Position numbers and translations under genes: made by a program | Notes under the pieces: generated by a model | Told to the model about the DNA's origin: nothing | Database searches by the model: none | The model's input: only the letters and a program-made list of their open reading frames with translations | DNA from: Nocardioides abyssi | Lineage (GTDB): Bacteria; Actinomycetota; Actinomycetes; Propionibacteriales; Nocardioidaceae | Reading direction: 5' to 3' | Assembly (NCBI RefSeq): GCF_030412915.1 | Contig: NZ_JAUHJR010000001.1 | Coordinates: 620,001-684,000 of the forward strand | DNA length: 64,000 nt | In this document: piece after piece, positions 46,596 through 55,446 of the stretch | How positions within the stretch are numbered: the first letter of the stretch is position 1 | Layout: each line of letters opens with the position of its first letter

Positions 46596-49022
46596 GTGCT
46601 CCGACGCCTGCTCAGCTCCCTGGCCGCCGCGGCCCTGCTGCCCGCCTTCGCCGTCTCCGCCCCGACCACCGCGTCCGGTGCTCCCGAGCGGTCGATCTCC
46701 GCGGACCAGGCGCAGAAGCCGGCGCGCTACCGCGCGACGATCGAGTGGACCGAGCACGGCATCCCGCACATCACCGCCGACGGGTTCGGGTCGATCGGCT
46801 TCGGCAGCGGGTACGCCGCCGCCGGGGCGTCGCTGTGCACGCTGGCCGACACCCTGGTCACCGGCCGCGGCGAGCGGTCGCTGTGGTTCGGGCCGAAGGC
46901 GCGCTACAACGACCAGGTCACCCTGGACGCCACGAACCTCCAGGTCGACACCGTCGTCGCCGACCTGCACGCGCGCCGCGTGGTCGAGAAGCTGCTGCGC
47001 GACCCGGTCGCCGGGCCGGGCCGGCAGGCCCGGGCGATGGTGAAGGGCTACACCGCCGGCATCAACACCTACCTGCGCGAGCAGGGCCGCACCGGCGTCA
47101 CCGACCCGGCCTGCAAGGGCGCGGGCTACCTGAAGCCGGACGTCGAGCCGATCGACCTCTGGTACGGCGTCTACCTCGCCAACCTGCTCGCCTCCACCGG
47201 CGTGTTCATCCCGCAGATCGCCGACGCGGGCCCGCCGACGCTCACCGACCCCGGGCTGCCCCAGCTGCCGCTGCGGGCCGCCGACGTCGACAGGGACGCG
47301 TTGCTCAAGGGCCTCGGCCGCGACCCCGAGGCGCCGTTCGGCTCCAACGCCACGGCCGCCGGCGGGCGCGCCACCAGCACCGGCAAGGGGATGCTGCTCG
47401 GCAACCCGCACTTCCCGTGGCAGGGCCGCTACAAGTTCACCCAGCAGCACCAGACGATCCCGGGCCGCTACGACGTCGCCGGCGCCTCGCTGATCGGCTC
47501 CCCGGCGATCAACATCGGCTGGAACAAGGACGTCGCCTGGAGCCACACCGTCTCCACGGCGTACCGCTTCACGCCCTACGAGTACCGCCTGCTCGGCCCC
47601 ACGACGTACCTCACCGAGAGTGGCCCGAAGCAGCTCGAGCGCCGCCAGGTGAAGGTCCGGGTGCGGGAGGGCGGCAAGGTCCGCACCGTCACCGAGGACG
47701 TCTGGCGCACGGCGCAGGGCTACGTCATCGACGACCCCGCGCAGCTGATGCCGTGGAGCCCGCTGAGCGTGTGGGCCATCCGCGACGCCAACGGCGAGCA
47801 TCTGCGGACCATCGACACGTTCCTCGACATGGGCAAGGCGCGGAACGTCCGCGACCTGCTGCGCCGCCAGGACCGCGGCGGCGGCATGCCGTGGGTCAAC
47901 ACGACCGCCGCCGACCGCAAGGGCGACGTGCTGTACGCCGACCACTCGGTCGTCCCGCACCTGACCAACGCCCAGGAGCAGCGCTGCCTGACCGTCGTGG
48001 GCCGCGTCCTCGACGCAGTGGCCGGCCTGCCCGGCCTCGACGGCACGCGTGCCGCGAGCGACTGCGCCTGGGGCGCCGACCCCGACGCCCAGCGGCCCGG
48101 CATCCTCGGCCCGCGCAACCTGCCCTCGGTCGTGCGCCGCGACTGGGTGATGAACGCCAACGACTCCTACTGGCTGCCCAACCCCGCCTCGCCGCTGGAG
48201 GGCTTCCCGAGCATCATCGGCTGCGAGCGCTGCGAGCGGACCATGCGCACCCGGGTGGTCGCCGGCTACGTCGCCGACCGGTTGGCGAAGGGTCGCAAGG
48301 AGACCCCGGCCAGCTTCCGCGGGCACCAGCACGCCAACAAGGTCAAGGCCGCCGAGGTGATGCGCGCCGGGGGCGCCCTCGACCGGGTCTGCTCGCTGAC
48401 CGGCGAGACCGAGGCCTGCGCCGCCCTCCGGAAGTGGGACGGCCGCTCCGGCCGCGACTCCCGCGGCGTCCACCTCTTCGAGGCCTTCGTCGAGCGGCTC
48501 CCCACGCTCCCGCTCGACCTCGTCGACACCGTGTGGACGGTGCCGTTCAGCGCCGCCGACCCGCTCAACACCCCGCGCGGGCTGAACTGGGCCAACCCCG
48601 GCGTCGTCCAGGCCATGGCCGACGCGATCGCGGCGGTCCGCGAGGCCGGCGTCGCCTTCGACGCCCGCTGGGGCTCGCTCCAGGTCGCCGGCGACCGTGG
48701 CGCGCCCGCCATCGGCCTCGGCGGCGGTGACGGCGACGCCGTCGGCAACGCCAACGTGCTCTCCTCGCGCAACGTCGCGCCGCGCGGTCGCTACAAGCCG
48801 GTCACCTACGGCTCCTCGCACATCCAGGCGATCAGCTACCTGCCCGGCGGCCGCCTCGACGCCCGCACGATCCTCACCTACGGCCAGTCCGAGGACCCCA
48901 CCTCCCCGTGGTCCACCGACCAGACCCGCCTCTTCGCCCAGGAGAAGTGGGTGCGCTTCCCCTGGACCGACGCACAGATCCGCCGTGACCTCGTCCGGCG
49001 GAAGGTGGTCGCCGGCGGGTGA
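46596..49022 (+). CDS. secreted penicillin-acylase family Ntn hydrolase
   Basis: 808-aa exported amidase. A signal peptide (LLSSLAAAALLPAFAVSA) leads to the alpha part. GSNA at 249-252 marks the autocatalytic cleavage site, making Ser250 the N-terminal nucleophile of the beta chain. The later motifs GMLLGNPHFPW, GSPAINIGWNKDVAWSHTVS and MNANDSYWLPNPASPL are typical. Members cleave acylated amides such as acyl-homoserine lactones, aculeacin or penicillins; the substrate is not decided. GTG 46596 is the start that includes the signal peptide. Confidence 0.92.
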   Translation: MLRRLLSSLAAAALLPAFAVSAPTTASGAPERSISADQAQKPARYRATIEWTEHGIPHITADGFGSIGFGSGYAAAGASLCTLADTLVTGRGERSLWFGPKARYNDQVTLDATNLQVDTVVADLHARRVVEKLLRDPVAGPGRQARAMVKGYTAGINTYLREQGRTGVTDPACKGAGYLKPDVEPIDLWYGVYLANLLASTGVFIPQIADAGPPTLTDPGLPQLPLRAADVDRDALLKGLGRDPEAPFGSNATAAGGRATSTGKGMLLGNPHFPWQGRYKFTQQHQTIPGRYDVAGASLIGSPAINIGWNKDVAWSHTVSTAYRFTPYEYRLLGPTTYLTESGPKQLERRQVKVRVREGGKVRTVTEDVWRTAQGYVIDDPAQLMPWSPLSVWAIRDANGEHLRTIDTFLDMGKARNVRDLLRRQDRGGGMPWVNTTAADRKGDVLYADHSVVPHLTNAQEQRCLTVVGRVLDAVAGLPGLDGTRAASDCAWGADPDAQRPGILGPRNLPSVVRRDWVMNANDSYWLPNPASPLEGFPSIIGCERCERTMRTRVVAGYVADRLAKGRKETPASFRGHQHANKVKAAEVMRAGGALDRVCSLTGETEACAALRKWDGRSGRDSRGVHLFEAFVERLPTLPLDLVDTVWTVPFSAADPLNTPRGLNWANPGVVQAMADAIAAVREAGVAFDARWGSLQVAGDRGAPAIGLGGGDGDAVGNANVLSSRNVAPRGRYKPVTYGSSHIQAISYLPGGRLDARTILTYGQSEDPTSPWSTDQTRLFAQEKWVRFPWTDAQIRRDLVRRKVVAGG

Positions 49023-49050
49023 GGAATTTCGGCCGCGGAGTGGCGTGGGT

Positions 49051-49109
49051 CCCAAGTTAACTTGGGATGCTCCCGCTCCGCGGCCAATGCATTGGCCGCG
49101 AAGCGGGAG
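49051..49109. repeat. two palindromes and a nested hairpin after the acylase gene
   Basis: CCCAAGTTAACTTGGG (49051-49066) is a perfect 16-bp palindrome. A 22-bp perfect palindrome follows at 49079-49100 (half-site CGCGGCCAATG), extended by outer arms CTCCCGCT (49070-49077) and AGCGGGAG (49102-49109). GGCCGCGRAGYGG recurs at 49031, 49094 and 49114. Probably the acylase terminator, with more structure than termination needs. Confidence 0.75.
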
Positions 49110-49238
49110 TGATGGCCGCGAAGTGGCAGCTGCCCACCTGTCGAACCCGCCGGTAACAAGCGTGACGCGGACCACTAGGTTGACACTCGTCAACTTCGTC
49201 CGGCCGTGACTCCGGACGGTTCCTCGGGAGGGAAACCC

Positions 49239-50363
49239 TTGTCGTCTGCACCCACCACCGCGCCGCACCAGCGGGTACGCCGCGTGCGCACCGCGCTCGC
49301 CACCACCGCGGTCCTCGCCGCCACGGCCGCGGGCACCCTGACCGCCGCCGGCCCGGCCCCGGCCGCCGGCCCCGCCGCCTCCGCCGCCACCAACGTCGCA
49401 GCCGCAAGCACCCCGAGCCGCGCAGTCGTCGACGTCGACGCCGAGGAACCGCTGGACTACGTGGCGCTCGGCGACTCCTACAGCGCCGGCCCGCTCGTGC
49501 CGCTGCTGCGCCTGGACCCGCTGGGCTGCATCCGCTCGACCGCCAACTACCCGGCGTACCTGGCCCGCCACCTCGGCGCCGCGTCGTACCTCGACGTGAC
49601 CTGCTCGGGCGCCGAGACCGCCGACCTGACCACCCGCCGACAGGAGACGATCATCCCGGGGCCCGCGCCGGCCCCGCAGGTCGACGTGCTCACCGACGAG
49701 ACCGACCTGGTGACCATCGGCATCGGCGGCAACGACTACGAGCTGTTCGGCTCGATGATCGAGGTGTGCGGGGAGGTCGCCGCGCTCGCGCCCAACGGTG
49801 CGCCGTGCCGACGCCACTTCACCAACGCCAAGGGCGTCGACACCAAGCTGCGCGACGCCGACCGCATCCGCAAGGACGTCGGCGCCGTCATCCGCACCGT
49901 CGCCCGCCGTGCGCCCGACGCCGCGATCGCCGTCGTCGGATACCCGCGGCTGCTGCCCCAGAAGGGCGCGTGCACGGCGGTCGGCTTCGCGAAGGGCGAC
50001 TACGCCTGGGGCAACAAGGTCGAGCGTCGCCTGAACCGGTCGATCAAGCTGGCCGCCCGCTCCAACGGCGCGACCTACGTCAACCTCTACCCGGCCTCCC
50101 GCGGCCACGACGCCTGCGCCGGCGGCCAGGCGTGGATCAACGGCAAGACCCTCAACCCGTTGCGGGCGGCCAACTTCCACCCGTTCGGCCGCGGCATGAA
50201 GGCGATCGCGCAGGAGGTCTACCGCCAGCTGAGCGGCGGGCGCACCGCCGGCCGTGCCGTCACCCCGCTGCGCGCCGACGACGCCGTGACCCGGCCGGTC
50301 ACGCCCCGCCGCCGCGCCGAGGTCGTCGACGCCTGGCGCCGCTGGTCCGCCCAGCAGGGCTGA
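49239..50363 (+). CDS. secreted SGNH/GDSL hydrolase (lipase/esterase)
   Basis: 374-aa exported esterase. The Ala-rich signal peptide is at residues ~15-50. Block I is YVALGDSYSAGP (Ser nucleophile), block III is IGIGGNDYELF and block V is ANFHPFGRG (catalytic His); six to eight cysteines probably pair. Resembles Streptomyces scabies-type and Rv0518-like lipases. TTG 49239 is chosen because GGGAGGG is 5 bases upstream; GTG 49206 has no RBS and would place residues in front of the signal peptide. Confidence 0.88.
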   Translation: MSSAPTTAPHQRVRRVRTALATTAVLAATAAGTLTAAGPAPAAGPAASAATNVAAASTPSRAVVDVDAEEPLDYVALGDSYSAGPLVPLLRLDPLGCIRSTANYPAYLARHLGAASYLDVTCSGAETADLTTRRQETIIPGPAPAPQVDVLTDETDLVTIGIGGNDYELFGSMIEVCGEVAALAPNGAPCRRHFTNAKGVDTKLRDADRIRKDVGAVIRTVARRAPDAAIAVVGYPRLLPQKGACTAVGFAKGDYAWGNKVERRLNRSIKLAARSNGATYVNLYPASRGHDACAGGQAWINGKTLNPLRAANFHPFGRGMKAIAQEVYRQLSGGRTAGRAVTPLRADDAVTRPVTPRRRAEVVDAWRRWSAQQG

Positions 50364-50365
50364 CC

Positions 50366-50443
50366 CCGGCACGAAGCACCGGCACGAAGCACCGGCACGA
50401 AACACCGGCACGAAACACCGGCACGAAGCACCGGCACGAAGCA
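50366..50443. repeat. tandem repeat, 13-bp unit x6
   Basis: Six units of CCGGCACGAAGCA or CCGGCACGAAACA without gaps, between the convergent hydrolase and sortase genes. No spacers, so not CRISPR. Likely to vary in copy number between strains. Confidence 0.9.
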
Positions 50444-50465
50444 CGATCCGTCCTCGTCCGGCCCC

Positions 50466-51095
50466 TCAGACGGGCCGGGCGAGGACGACCACGTTGGACT
50501 CGAAGAACGAGCCGTTCCAGTCGGTGCACGTGACCAGCACGAGCCGCCCGCCGCCGTGGTCCTGCCCGAAGAGCGCCTCCGCTTGCTCGGCCAGCGCGGC
50601 GCGGCTCAGCGTGCGCACGCGGGAGACCCGGTAGCGGACGGTGCCCTTGCGGCTCACCACGTCGACCCGGTCGCCCTTCCCGAGCGCCGGCACGCGGCTC
50701 AGCGCCCCGCCGCCGGTGTGCACGGTGTGGCCGGTGACGACCGTCTGGCCCCGCCGGGCGCCGGGTCGGGCGCTGACGTCCCACCAGCCGACCTGGTCGG
50801 GGTCGGCCGGCGGCTGCAGCACGCGCCCGGGCAGCATCCCGATCGGCACCACTGGTGCGACGAGCCGCTGCGAGGGGATCTTCAGCCGCACCGGTTGCGC
50901 GGGGGAGGGCGCGACGTAGGACCGAGCCGCGGACTCGTCCTCCGGCAGCACCGCACCGGTGATGGTCAGCCCGAGCGCCAGCACCAGCACCGCGACCCAG
51001 ACCCCGTGCGCGATCGCGGCGGCCCGGCGGCGTACCGCCTCGCCCCGCCCGGGCTCGCTCTCACCCGCGGGCCGGGGCTCCTCGGTGCTGGTCAC
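50466..51095 (-). CDS. sortase (class E/F-like)
   Basis: 209-aa membrane transpeptidase. One N-terminal helix (~30-52), then the sortase barrel with catalytic His in VVTGHTVHTGGG and Cys in LVLVTCTDWNGSFFESNVVV. The catalytic Arg usually found shortly after the Cys strand is not obvious; the stretch reads WNGSFFESN. GTG 51095 starts 7 bases after the stop of the surface-protein gene, so the two are one operon, and that protein is the probable substrate. Confidence 0.88.
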   Translation of the reverse strand: MTSTEEPRPAGESEPGRGEAVRRRAAAIAHGVWVAVLVLALGLTITGAVLPEDESAARSYVAPSPAQPVRLKIPSQRLVAPVVPIGMLPGRVLQPPADPDQVGWWDVSARPGARRGQTVVTGHTVHTGGGALSRVPALGKGDRVDVVSRKGTVRYRVSRVRTLSRAALAEQAEALFGQDHGGGRLVLVTCTDWNGSFFESNVVVLARPV

Positions 51096-51102
51096 GGTCG
51101 GC

Positions 51103-52341
51103 TCAGGAGCGGAGGGTACGCCGCGTGGCGGCGACGCCGGCGCCGAGCGCGGCCACGAGGAGCGCGACCAGTCCGCCGGTGCCGAGGCCGGAGCCGTCGG
51201 ACCCGGCGGGGACCGACGTCGGCACCTGCGGCTCCTCGGGCTGCGGCTGCGGGGCCGGCGTGCTCGGCTCCTGCGGCTCGTCGGGCTGCACGCGGCCGTT
51301 GGGTCCGCAGGTGCTCCGGCCGATCTCCACGTTGAGCAGCTCGACGCCGAAGCTGGCGGCCGCCGGCAGCAGGCGAAGGTCCAGCGCGGTGACGTCGATG
51401 CGGTCGCGGCCGCGCTCCTGCTTGTTGAGCGTGACGTCGAGGACGTTGTCCTCCAGCGGCGCGAGCTGCTCGCCGATGGTGCCGAGCGCGGAGGTGAGCA
51501 CCTCGGCCTGGTCGATCACCTGGGCCAGCGGGCCGAGCGCGCCGCCGATGGCCTCGGTGAACTGGGTGCGCAGCGCCTGCAGCACCAGGTCGACGACCTC
51601 GCCGAGGTCGGTGACGAGCTTGGTGTTGGGCGCGGGGTCGGCCGGCAGGTTCACCAGGTCGACCTCCTGGCCGGCCAGGCGCAGCGAGGCACCGGCGCCG
51701 GCCAGCGTGGTGCCGCCGCTGAGCTCGCCGGGGCGGGCGATGCAGAAGCTCTGGATCGCGCCGAGGTCGAGCACGATCGCGGCGTCCGCGGCGTCGAGGA
51801 CCTGCTCGAGCGCGGCCTGGAGGCCGGCGAGCAGCGGGTCGAGCACGGGTGCGAGAGCGTCCTGCAGCTGCTGGTCGAGCCCGGCGAGGAAGTCGGAGCG
51901 GACCAGCTGGAGGTTCGAGAGGTCGAGGGTCCCGGCGTTCAGCTCGAGGTTGTCCCCGGGGCGCAGGCAGCTGCCCTCGTCGACCTCGAGGAGCACGGCG
52001 CCGTCGCCGGCGAGGCCGGAGCAGGCGGCCGACGCGCCGCGGCCGTCCTCCACCTGGGTGCGGGCCTTCTGGGCGAGGGTGCCGGCCTGGACGAAGTCCT
52101 GCCCGCCGAGCACCGAGATCGCGGGACTGTCGCTGCCGGTGGTGCGCTGCCGCTCGCCGTCGTTGGTGACCTCGTAGGTGCCCGAGTCGGCCGGCGTTCC
52201 CCCGATCGTGAGGCGCAGGGCGGTGGCGCTCGCCTGGGCGACCGGCTTCTCGGCGGCCAGCGCGGGCGCGCCGGTCAGCAGCACCAGCGAGCCGGCGGTG
52301 GCGGCTGCTGCGAGCCGCGTGGCAGTACGACGTGTGGTCAC
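51103..52341 (-). CDS. secreted surface-anchored protein, likely sortase substrate
   Basis: 412-aa exported protein. The signal peptide is at residues ~5-32 (RLAAAATAGSLVLLTGAPALA); the mature part has a long alternating Leu/Ala/Asp region (~115-330) that may form coils. The C-terminus has a Pro/Glu/Gln-rich linker, then GLGTGGLVALLVAALGAGVAA and the basic tail TRRTLRS. That is a cell-wall sorting layout, but no clear LPXTG; GSGLGTGG is the nearest candidate. GTG 52341 follows AGGGAGC. Resembles anchor-type actinobacterial proteins; no enzymatic motif seen. Confidence 0.72.
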   Translation of the reverse strand: MTTRRTATRLAAAATAGSLVLLTGAPALAAEKPVAQASATALRLTIGGTPADSGTYEVTNDGERQRTTGSDSPAISVLGGQDFVQAGTLAQKARTQVEDGRGASAACSGLAGDGAVLLEVDEGSCLRPGDNLELNAGTLDLSNLQLVRSDFLAGLDQQLQDALAPVLDPLLAGLQAALEQVLDAADAAIVLDLGAIQSFCIARPGELSGGTTLAGAGASLRLAGQEVDLVNLPADPAPNTKLVTDLGEVVDLVLQALRTQFTEAIGGALGPLAQVIDQAEVLTSALGTIGEQLAPLEDNVLDVTLNKQERGRDRIDVTALDLRLLPAAASFGVELLNVEIGRSTCGPNGRVQPDEPQEPSTPAPQPQPEEPQVPTSVPAGSDGSGLGTGGLVALLVAALGAGVAATRRTLRS

Positions 52342-52470
52342 GATCTGGAAGGCTCCCTGTCGCCGCGTCCCCCCGGATGCGGCCCCGATGTCAGCAGTGG
52401 TCCAGTCATCCAACGGCGGCCGGGCCGGGGAGTTACGGACCGCGCCGTCCTGCTCGTGTCTCGGACACAG

Positions 52471-52512
52471 CACGAGGGCCGGTTCCCTCCCCCCTCGGAA
52501 CCGGCCCTCGTG
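52471..52512 (-). terminator. strong terminator of the PTTPA surface-protein gene
   Basis: Perfect 16-bp stem (CACGAGGGCCGGTTCC at 52471-52486, complement at 52497-52512) with a 10-base loop, 40 bases beyond the stop at 52553. No U-tract. Confidence 0.8.
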
Positions 52513-52552
52513 GCCTGTGCGCCACCTCGCGGTGGCTGGTCTCGTCGGACCG

Positions 52553-53917
52553 TCAGCGCACCCGGACGGTGAACGCCTTCGTGGTCGCGCCGGTGGTGAA
52601 CTCGGTGCCGGGCAGCACCAGGCGGTAGCGGTAGGTGCCCTTGCGGGTCTCCCGCGGGAAGGTGACCGTGGTGGTGCGGGCGCCCGGCGTGACCGTCTTG
52701 ACGGTGCTCCAGCTGCGGCCGGCCCGGTAGCGCTGCAGGGTGACGGTCTGCAGGCCGGGCTGCTCGACGACGACGCGGGCGGCGGGGGCGACGGCGCCCT
52801 TGCGGACGGTCATCGTGCTCGTGCGCCAGCCCTCGATGTCGCTCACGGCGACGGGGACGTCGTAGGTCTCCGGGTCGCCGTCGTCGTTGATCCGGCAGGT
52901 CAGCGGCGCCTTGGCGGGCTCCTGGTGGAACTTCTCGCCGTAGTGGTAGTTGCTGCCGCCCACCTGTGTCCACACGACTGCGTAGTCGGTGACGCCGGCC
53001 GGCCAGTTCTTGTGCTGGCTGTAGACGAACTCCTGGTTGCCCGACCAGGTGGTCTCGTTGTTGTGATAGTTCAGGGTGATCTCACCGGCGGAGTCGGTCC
53101 ACACACGGACGTTGACGTCGTTGGACTGGCCGCTCGGGATGTTCGAGGGGTACGGCACGAACAGGCCGTAGCAGGACGGGTCGGCGTAGCGCCAGTTCCA
53201 GTCGAAGTTGCCGTGGGCGTCCACGGCCGGGTCGTTCTCGGTGTCCTCGACGACGACCGGGTCGGGCACGACGACCGGCTCGGTGGTCGGGGTCGGCTCG
53301 GACGGGGTCACGACGACGGGCGGCGTGGTGGGAGCAGGGGTGGTGGGCGCCGGAGTGGTGGGCGCCGGGGTGGTCGGTGCCGGCTCGGACGGGGTCACGA
53401 CGACCGGCGGAGTGGTCGGGGCCGGGGTGGTCGGCGCGGGGGTCGTCGGCGCCGGGGTGGTGGGCGCGGGGGTCGTCGGCGCCGGGGTGGTGGGCGCGGG
53501 GGTCGTCGGCGCCGGGGTGGTGGGCGCGGGGGTCGTCGGCGCCGGGGTGGTGGGCGCGGGGGTCGTCGGCGTGGGCGAGACGATCGTTCCGAGGTAGACC
53601 GAGTAGTGCGAGACGGCCTTGCCCGACGGGTGCCGGATGACCATCGAGGACAACGCCGGCGCCACCGGCGTCGTGACCGGCCCATTGCCCTGCTGGACGC
53701 TGCCGGCCTTCACGCAGTAGCCGAGGATCATCTTGCCAGCAGGTGCGGTGTAGAGGACCGACTGCGGGTCGCCCTTGGTGTCGATCTTCCCGGACGAGAG
53801 CGGCGCGCAGACCTTGTCCGTGCTGGGCGCGGCGACGGACGCCGACGCGAGGCTGAGGACCGGGACGACGACGGCGGCCGCGGCGAGGGCGGCGAGTGGA
53901 GCGAGGCGGTTGCGCAC
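52553..53917 (-). CDS. secreted protein with PTTPA repeats (454 aa)
   Basis: Exported protein: signal peptide (LAPLAALAAAAVVVPVLSLASASVA), a Cys-containing N-terminal domain (~30-110), then a long run of PTTPA pentapeptides interrupted by PPVVVTPSEP blocks (~115-215). The C-terminal domain (~235-454) is Trp/Tyr-rich with an Ig-like end (VTLQRYRAGRSWSTVKTV, KGTYRYRLVLPG). Such repeats act as cell-wall-spanning, possibly glycosylated spacers. GTG 53917 is inferred from the signal peptide; the RBS is weak. The repeat is encoded by ~30-bp units at 53421-53572. Confidence 0.8.
   Translation of the reverse strand: MRNRLAPLAALAAAAVVVPVLSLASASVAAPSTDKVCAPLSSGKIDTKGDPQSVLYTAPAGKMILGYCVKAGSVQQGNGPVTTPVAPALSSMVIRHPSGKAVSHYSVYLGTIVSPTPTTPAPTTPAPTTPAPTTPAPTTPAPTTPAPTTPAPTTPAPTTPAPTTPAPTTPPVVVTPSEPAPTTPAPTTPAPTTPAPTTPPVVVTPSEPTPTTEPVVVPDPVVVEDTENDPAVDAHGNFDWNWRYADPSCYGLFVPYPSNIPSGQSNDVNVRVWTDSAGEITLNYHNNETTWSGNQEFVYSQHKNWPAGVTDYAVVWTQVGGSNYHYGEKFHQEPAKAPLTCRINDDGDPETYDVPVAVSDIEGWRTSTMTVRKGAVAPAARVVVEQPGLQTVTLQRYRAGRSWSTVKTVTPGARTTTVTFPRETRKGTYRYRLVLPGTEFTTGATTKAFTVRVR
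53421..53572. repeat. 30-bp tandem repeat coding for PTTPA units
   Basis: About five copies of a 30-bp unit, each two PTTPA pentapeptides; copies at 53461, 53491 and 53521 are identical over 30 bases. Near-identity implies recent expansion, so length may differ between strains. Confidence 0.9.
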
Positions 53918-53976
53918 GAGGTTCTTCTTCCGAGGGAGGGAGCGTGTGGAGGAAGCGTGGCACCCGATCCGGGCGA

Positions 53977-55299
53977 TCAGGCCGGAGTTGCCGGAACCTT
54001 GCGCGAAGCGGGTCGAACCTTGCGCGAAGCAGGGCCAACCTTGCGGTCGCCTTGAGGAACCGGCGGCCCGCCGGGGTGCCGGACGTCGGGGAGGAACGCC
54101 GCGGAGAGGGCGGCGAGCAGCATGACGACGCCGATGACGGCGAAGCCGAGGGTGTAGCCGCGCTCCTCGGGGATGCCGCTGGGCAGGACGTGGGCGGTCA
54201 CGATGCCGGCCATGACGGCCGAGCCCACGGCGCCGCCGATGGTGCGGATGTTGGCGTTCATCCCGTTGGCGACGCCGGTCTGCTCCGGCGGCACGGACGC
54301 GATGACGACCCCGGCCAGGCTGGAGAAGATCAGGCCGGAGCCGAGGCCCTGCACGGTCGTGGCGGCATACAGCTGCCAGGTCTCGTCGTGGAGCAGCGAG
54401 AGGGAGAAGTACGTCGACGCCGCGGCCAGGGCGCCGGTCACCACCACGACGCGGGCGCCCAGGGCGCGCACGAGTCGGGCCGTGGCGAACCCGACGAGGA
54501 AGCTCCCGACCGCGGAGGGGAGCAGCAGCCAGCCCGACTCCGAGATGGTCGCGTCGAAGCCGTAGCCGGCCTCCGACGGGGTCTGCAGGAACTGGGGGAG
54601 GAACCCGAAGGAGGCGAACATCGCGAAGCCGACGAAGCCGGAGACCAGGTTGGTGGTCCACACCCCGCGGCGGCGCATCATCCGCATGTCGATCATCGGC
54701 ACCGGCGCGGGGGTCTCGGTGCGCACCCAGGTCACGAGCAGCACGGCCGCGGCGGCGAGCAGGCCGAGCACGCGGGCCGACCCCCAGCCCCAGGCGTTGC
54801 CCTTGCTGAGCGCCAGCAGCAGCGCGACCAGCCAGCCGCTGAGCAGCAGCGCGGGCAGCACCGGCAGCCGGGCCGCGGTCCGCACGGGGGACTCGGGCAC
54901 GAACAGCAGCGCGGCCAGGGCGGCCGCGGCGGTGGCGAACATCGGGAGCAGGAACAGCCAGCGGTAGCCCAGCCCGTCGACGATCGGGCCGGCGACCACG
55001 ACGCCGATGCCGAACCCCGCCGCGGTGAGCGAGGCGATCACGCTCAGCGCCGTCGGCATCCGTCGGCCGAACTCGTCGCGGATGATCCCGAACGACAGCG
55101 GCAGCACCCCGCCGCCGGCGCCCTGCACCACCCGCGCCGCGATCAGCCAGCCGATGCTCGGCGCGAAGGCTGCCATCAGCGACCCCACGACGAGCGCGCA
55201 CATCGTGATGACGAGCATCCGGACCTTGCCGACGACGTCGCCGATCCGTCCGAGCAGCGGGGTGCAGATGGAGGCGGAGAGCAGGTACGCCGTCAGCAC
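53977..55299 (-). CDS. DHA2-type MFS exporter (N-terminal start damaged)
   Basis: 440-aa drug:H+ antiporter of the 14-helix type if begun at GTG 55299 (MLTAYLLSASICTPLLGRIGD, motif A region). Homologous coding continues upstream in frame to 55443 (RPAVTFAVLATAAASFSLL, IVPVLARIQVEL, then TW before the GTG) and would supply helix 1. No ATG, GTG or TTG precedes it: the codon 3 bases after the upstream stop is GTA. The C-terminal tail carries short KVGPASR/KVRPASR repeats. It follows the RsbW-like gene in one operon. Substrate unknown. Confidence 0.8.
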   Translation of the reverse strand: MLTAYLLSASICTPLLGRIGDVVGKVRMLVITMCALVVGSLMAAFAPSIGWLIAARVVQGAGGGVLPLSFGIIRDEFGRRMPTALSVIASLTAAGFGIGVVVAGPIVDGLGYRWLFLLPMFATAAAALAALLFVPESPVRTAARLPVLPALLLSGWLVALLLALSKGNAWGWGSARVLGLLAAAAVLLVTWVRTETPAPVPMIDMRMMRRRGVWTTNLVSGFVGFAMFASFGFLPQFLQTPSEAGYGFDATISESGWLLLPSAVGSFLVGFATARLVRALGARVVVVTGALAAASTYFSLSLLHDETWQLYAATTVQGLGSGLIFSSLAGVVIASVPPEQTGVANGMNANIRTIGGAVGSAVMAGIVTAHVLPSGIPEERGYTLGFAVIGVVMLLAALSAAFLPDVRHPGGPPVPQGDRKVGPASRKVRPASRKVPATPA

Positions 55300-55446
55300 C
55301 CACGTGACCGTGGCCTGGTCGGTGTCGAGCTCGACCTGGATGCGTGCGAGGACCGGGACGATCAGCGACTGCAGCAGCGAGAACGACGCCGCTGCGGTCG
55401 CCAGGACCGCGAACGTGACCGCCGGCCGGGAGCGGGCGGCTACGGG

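Noticed and set aside
46596-49022. Acylase as part of an antibiotic or quorum-sensing cluster
   Set aside because: No LuxI, biosynthetic or resistance genes lie beside it; the family is too broad to assign a substrate.
50366-50443. 13-bp repeats as CRISPR or origin iterons
   Set aside because: Units are too short for CRISPR, have no spacers, and there are no replication genes or DnaA boxes around.
45684-50444. Very long minus-strand open frame (about 1586 codons) opposite cbiO-acylase-hydrolase
   Set aside because: It is Arg/Gly/Ala/Val-rich with no domain and runs antisense to clearly homologous genes; a by-product of extreme GC content.
53421-53572. 30-bp tandem repeat as a possible CRISPR array
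   Set aside because: The repeats abut without spacers, are in frame and encode PTTPA; no cas genes nearby.
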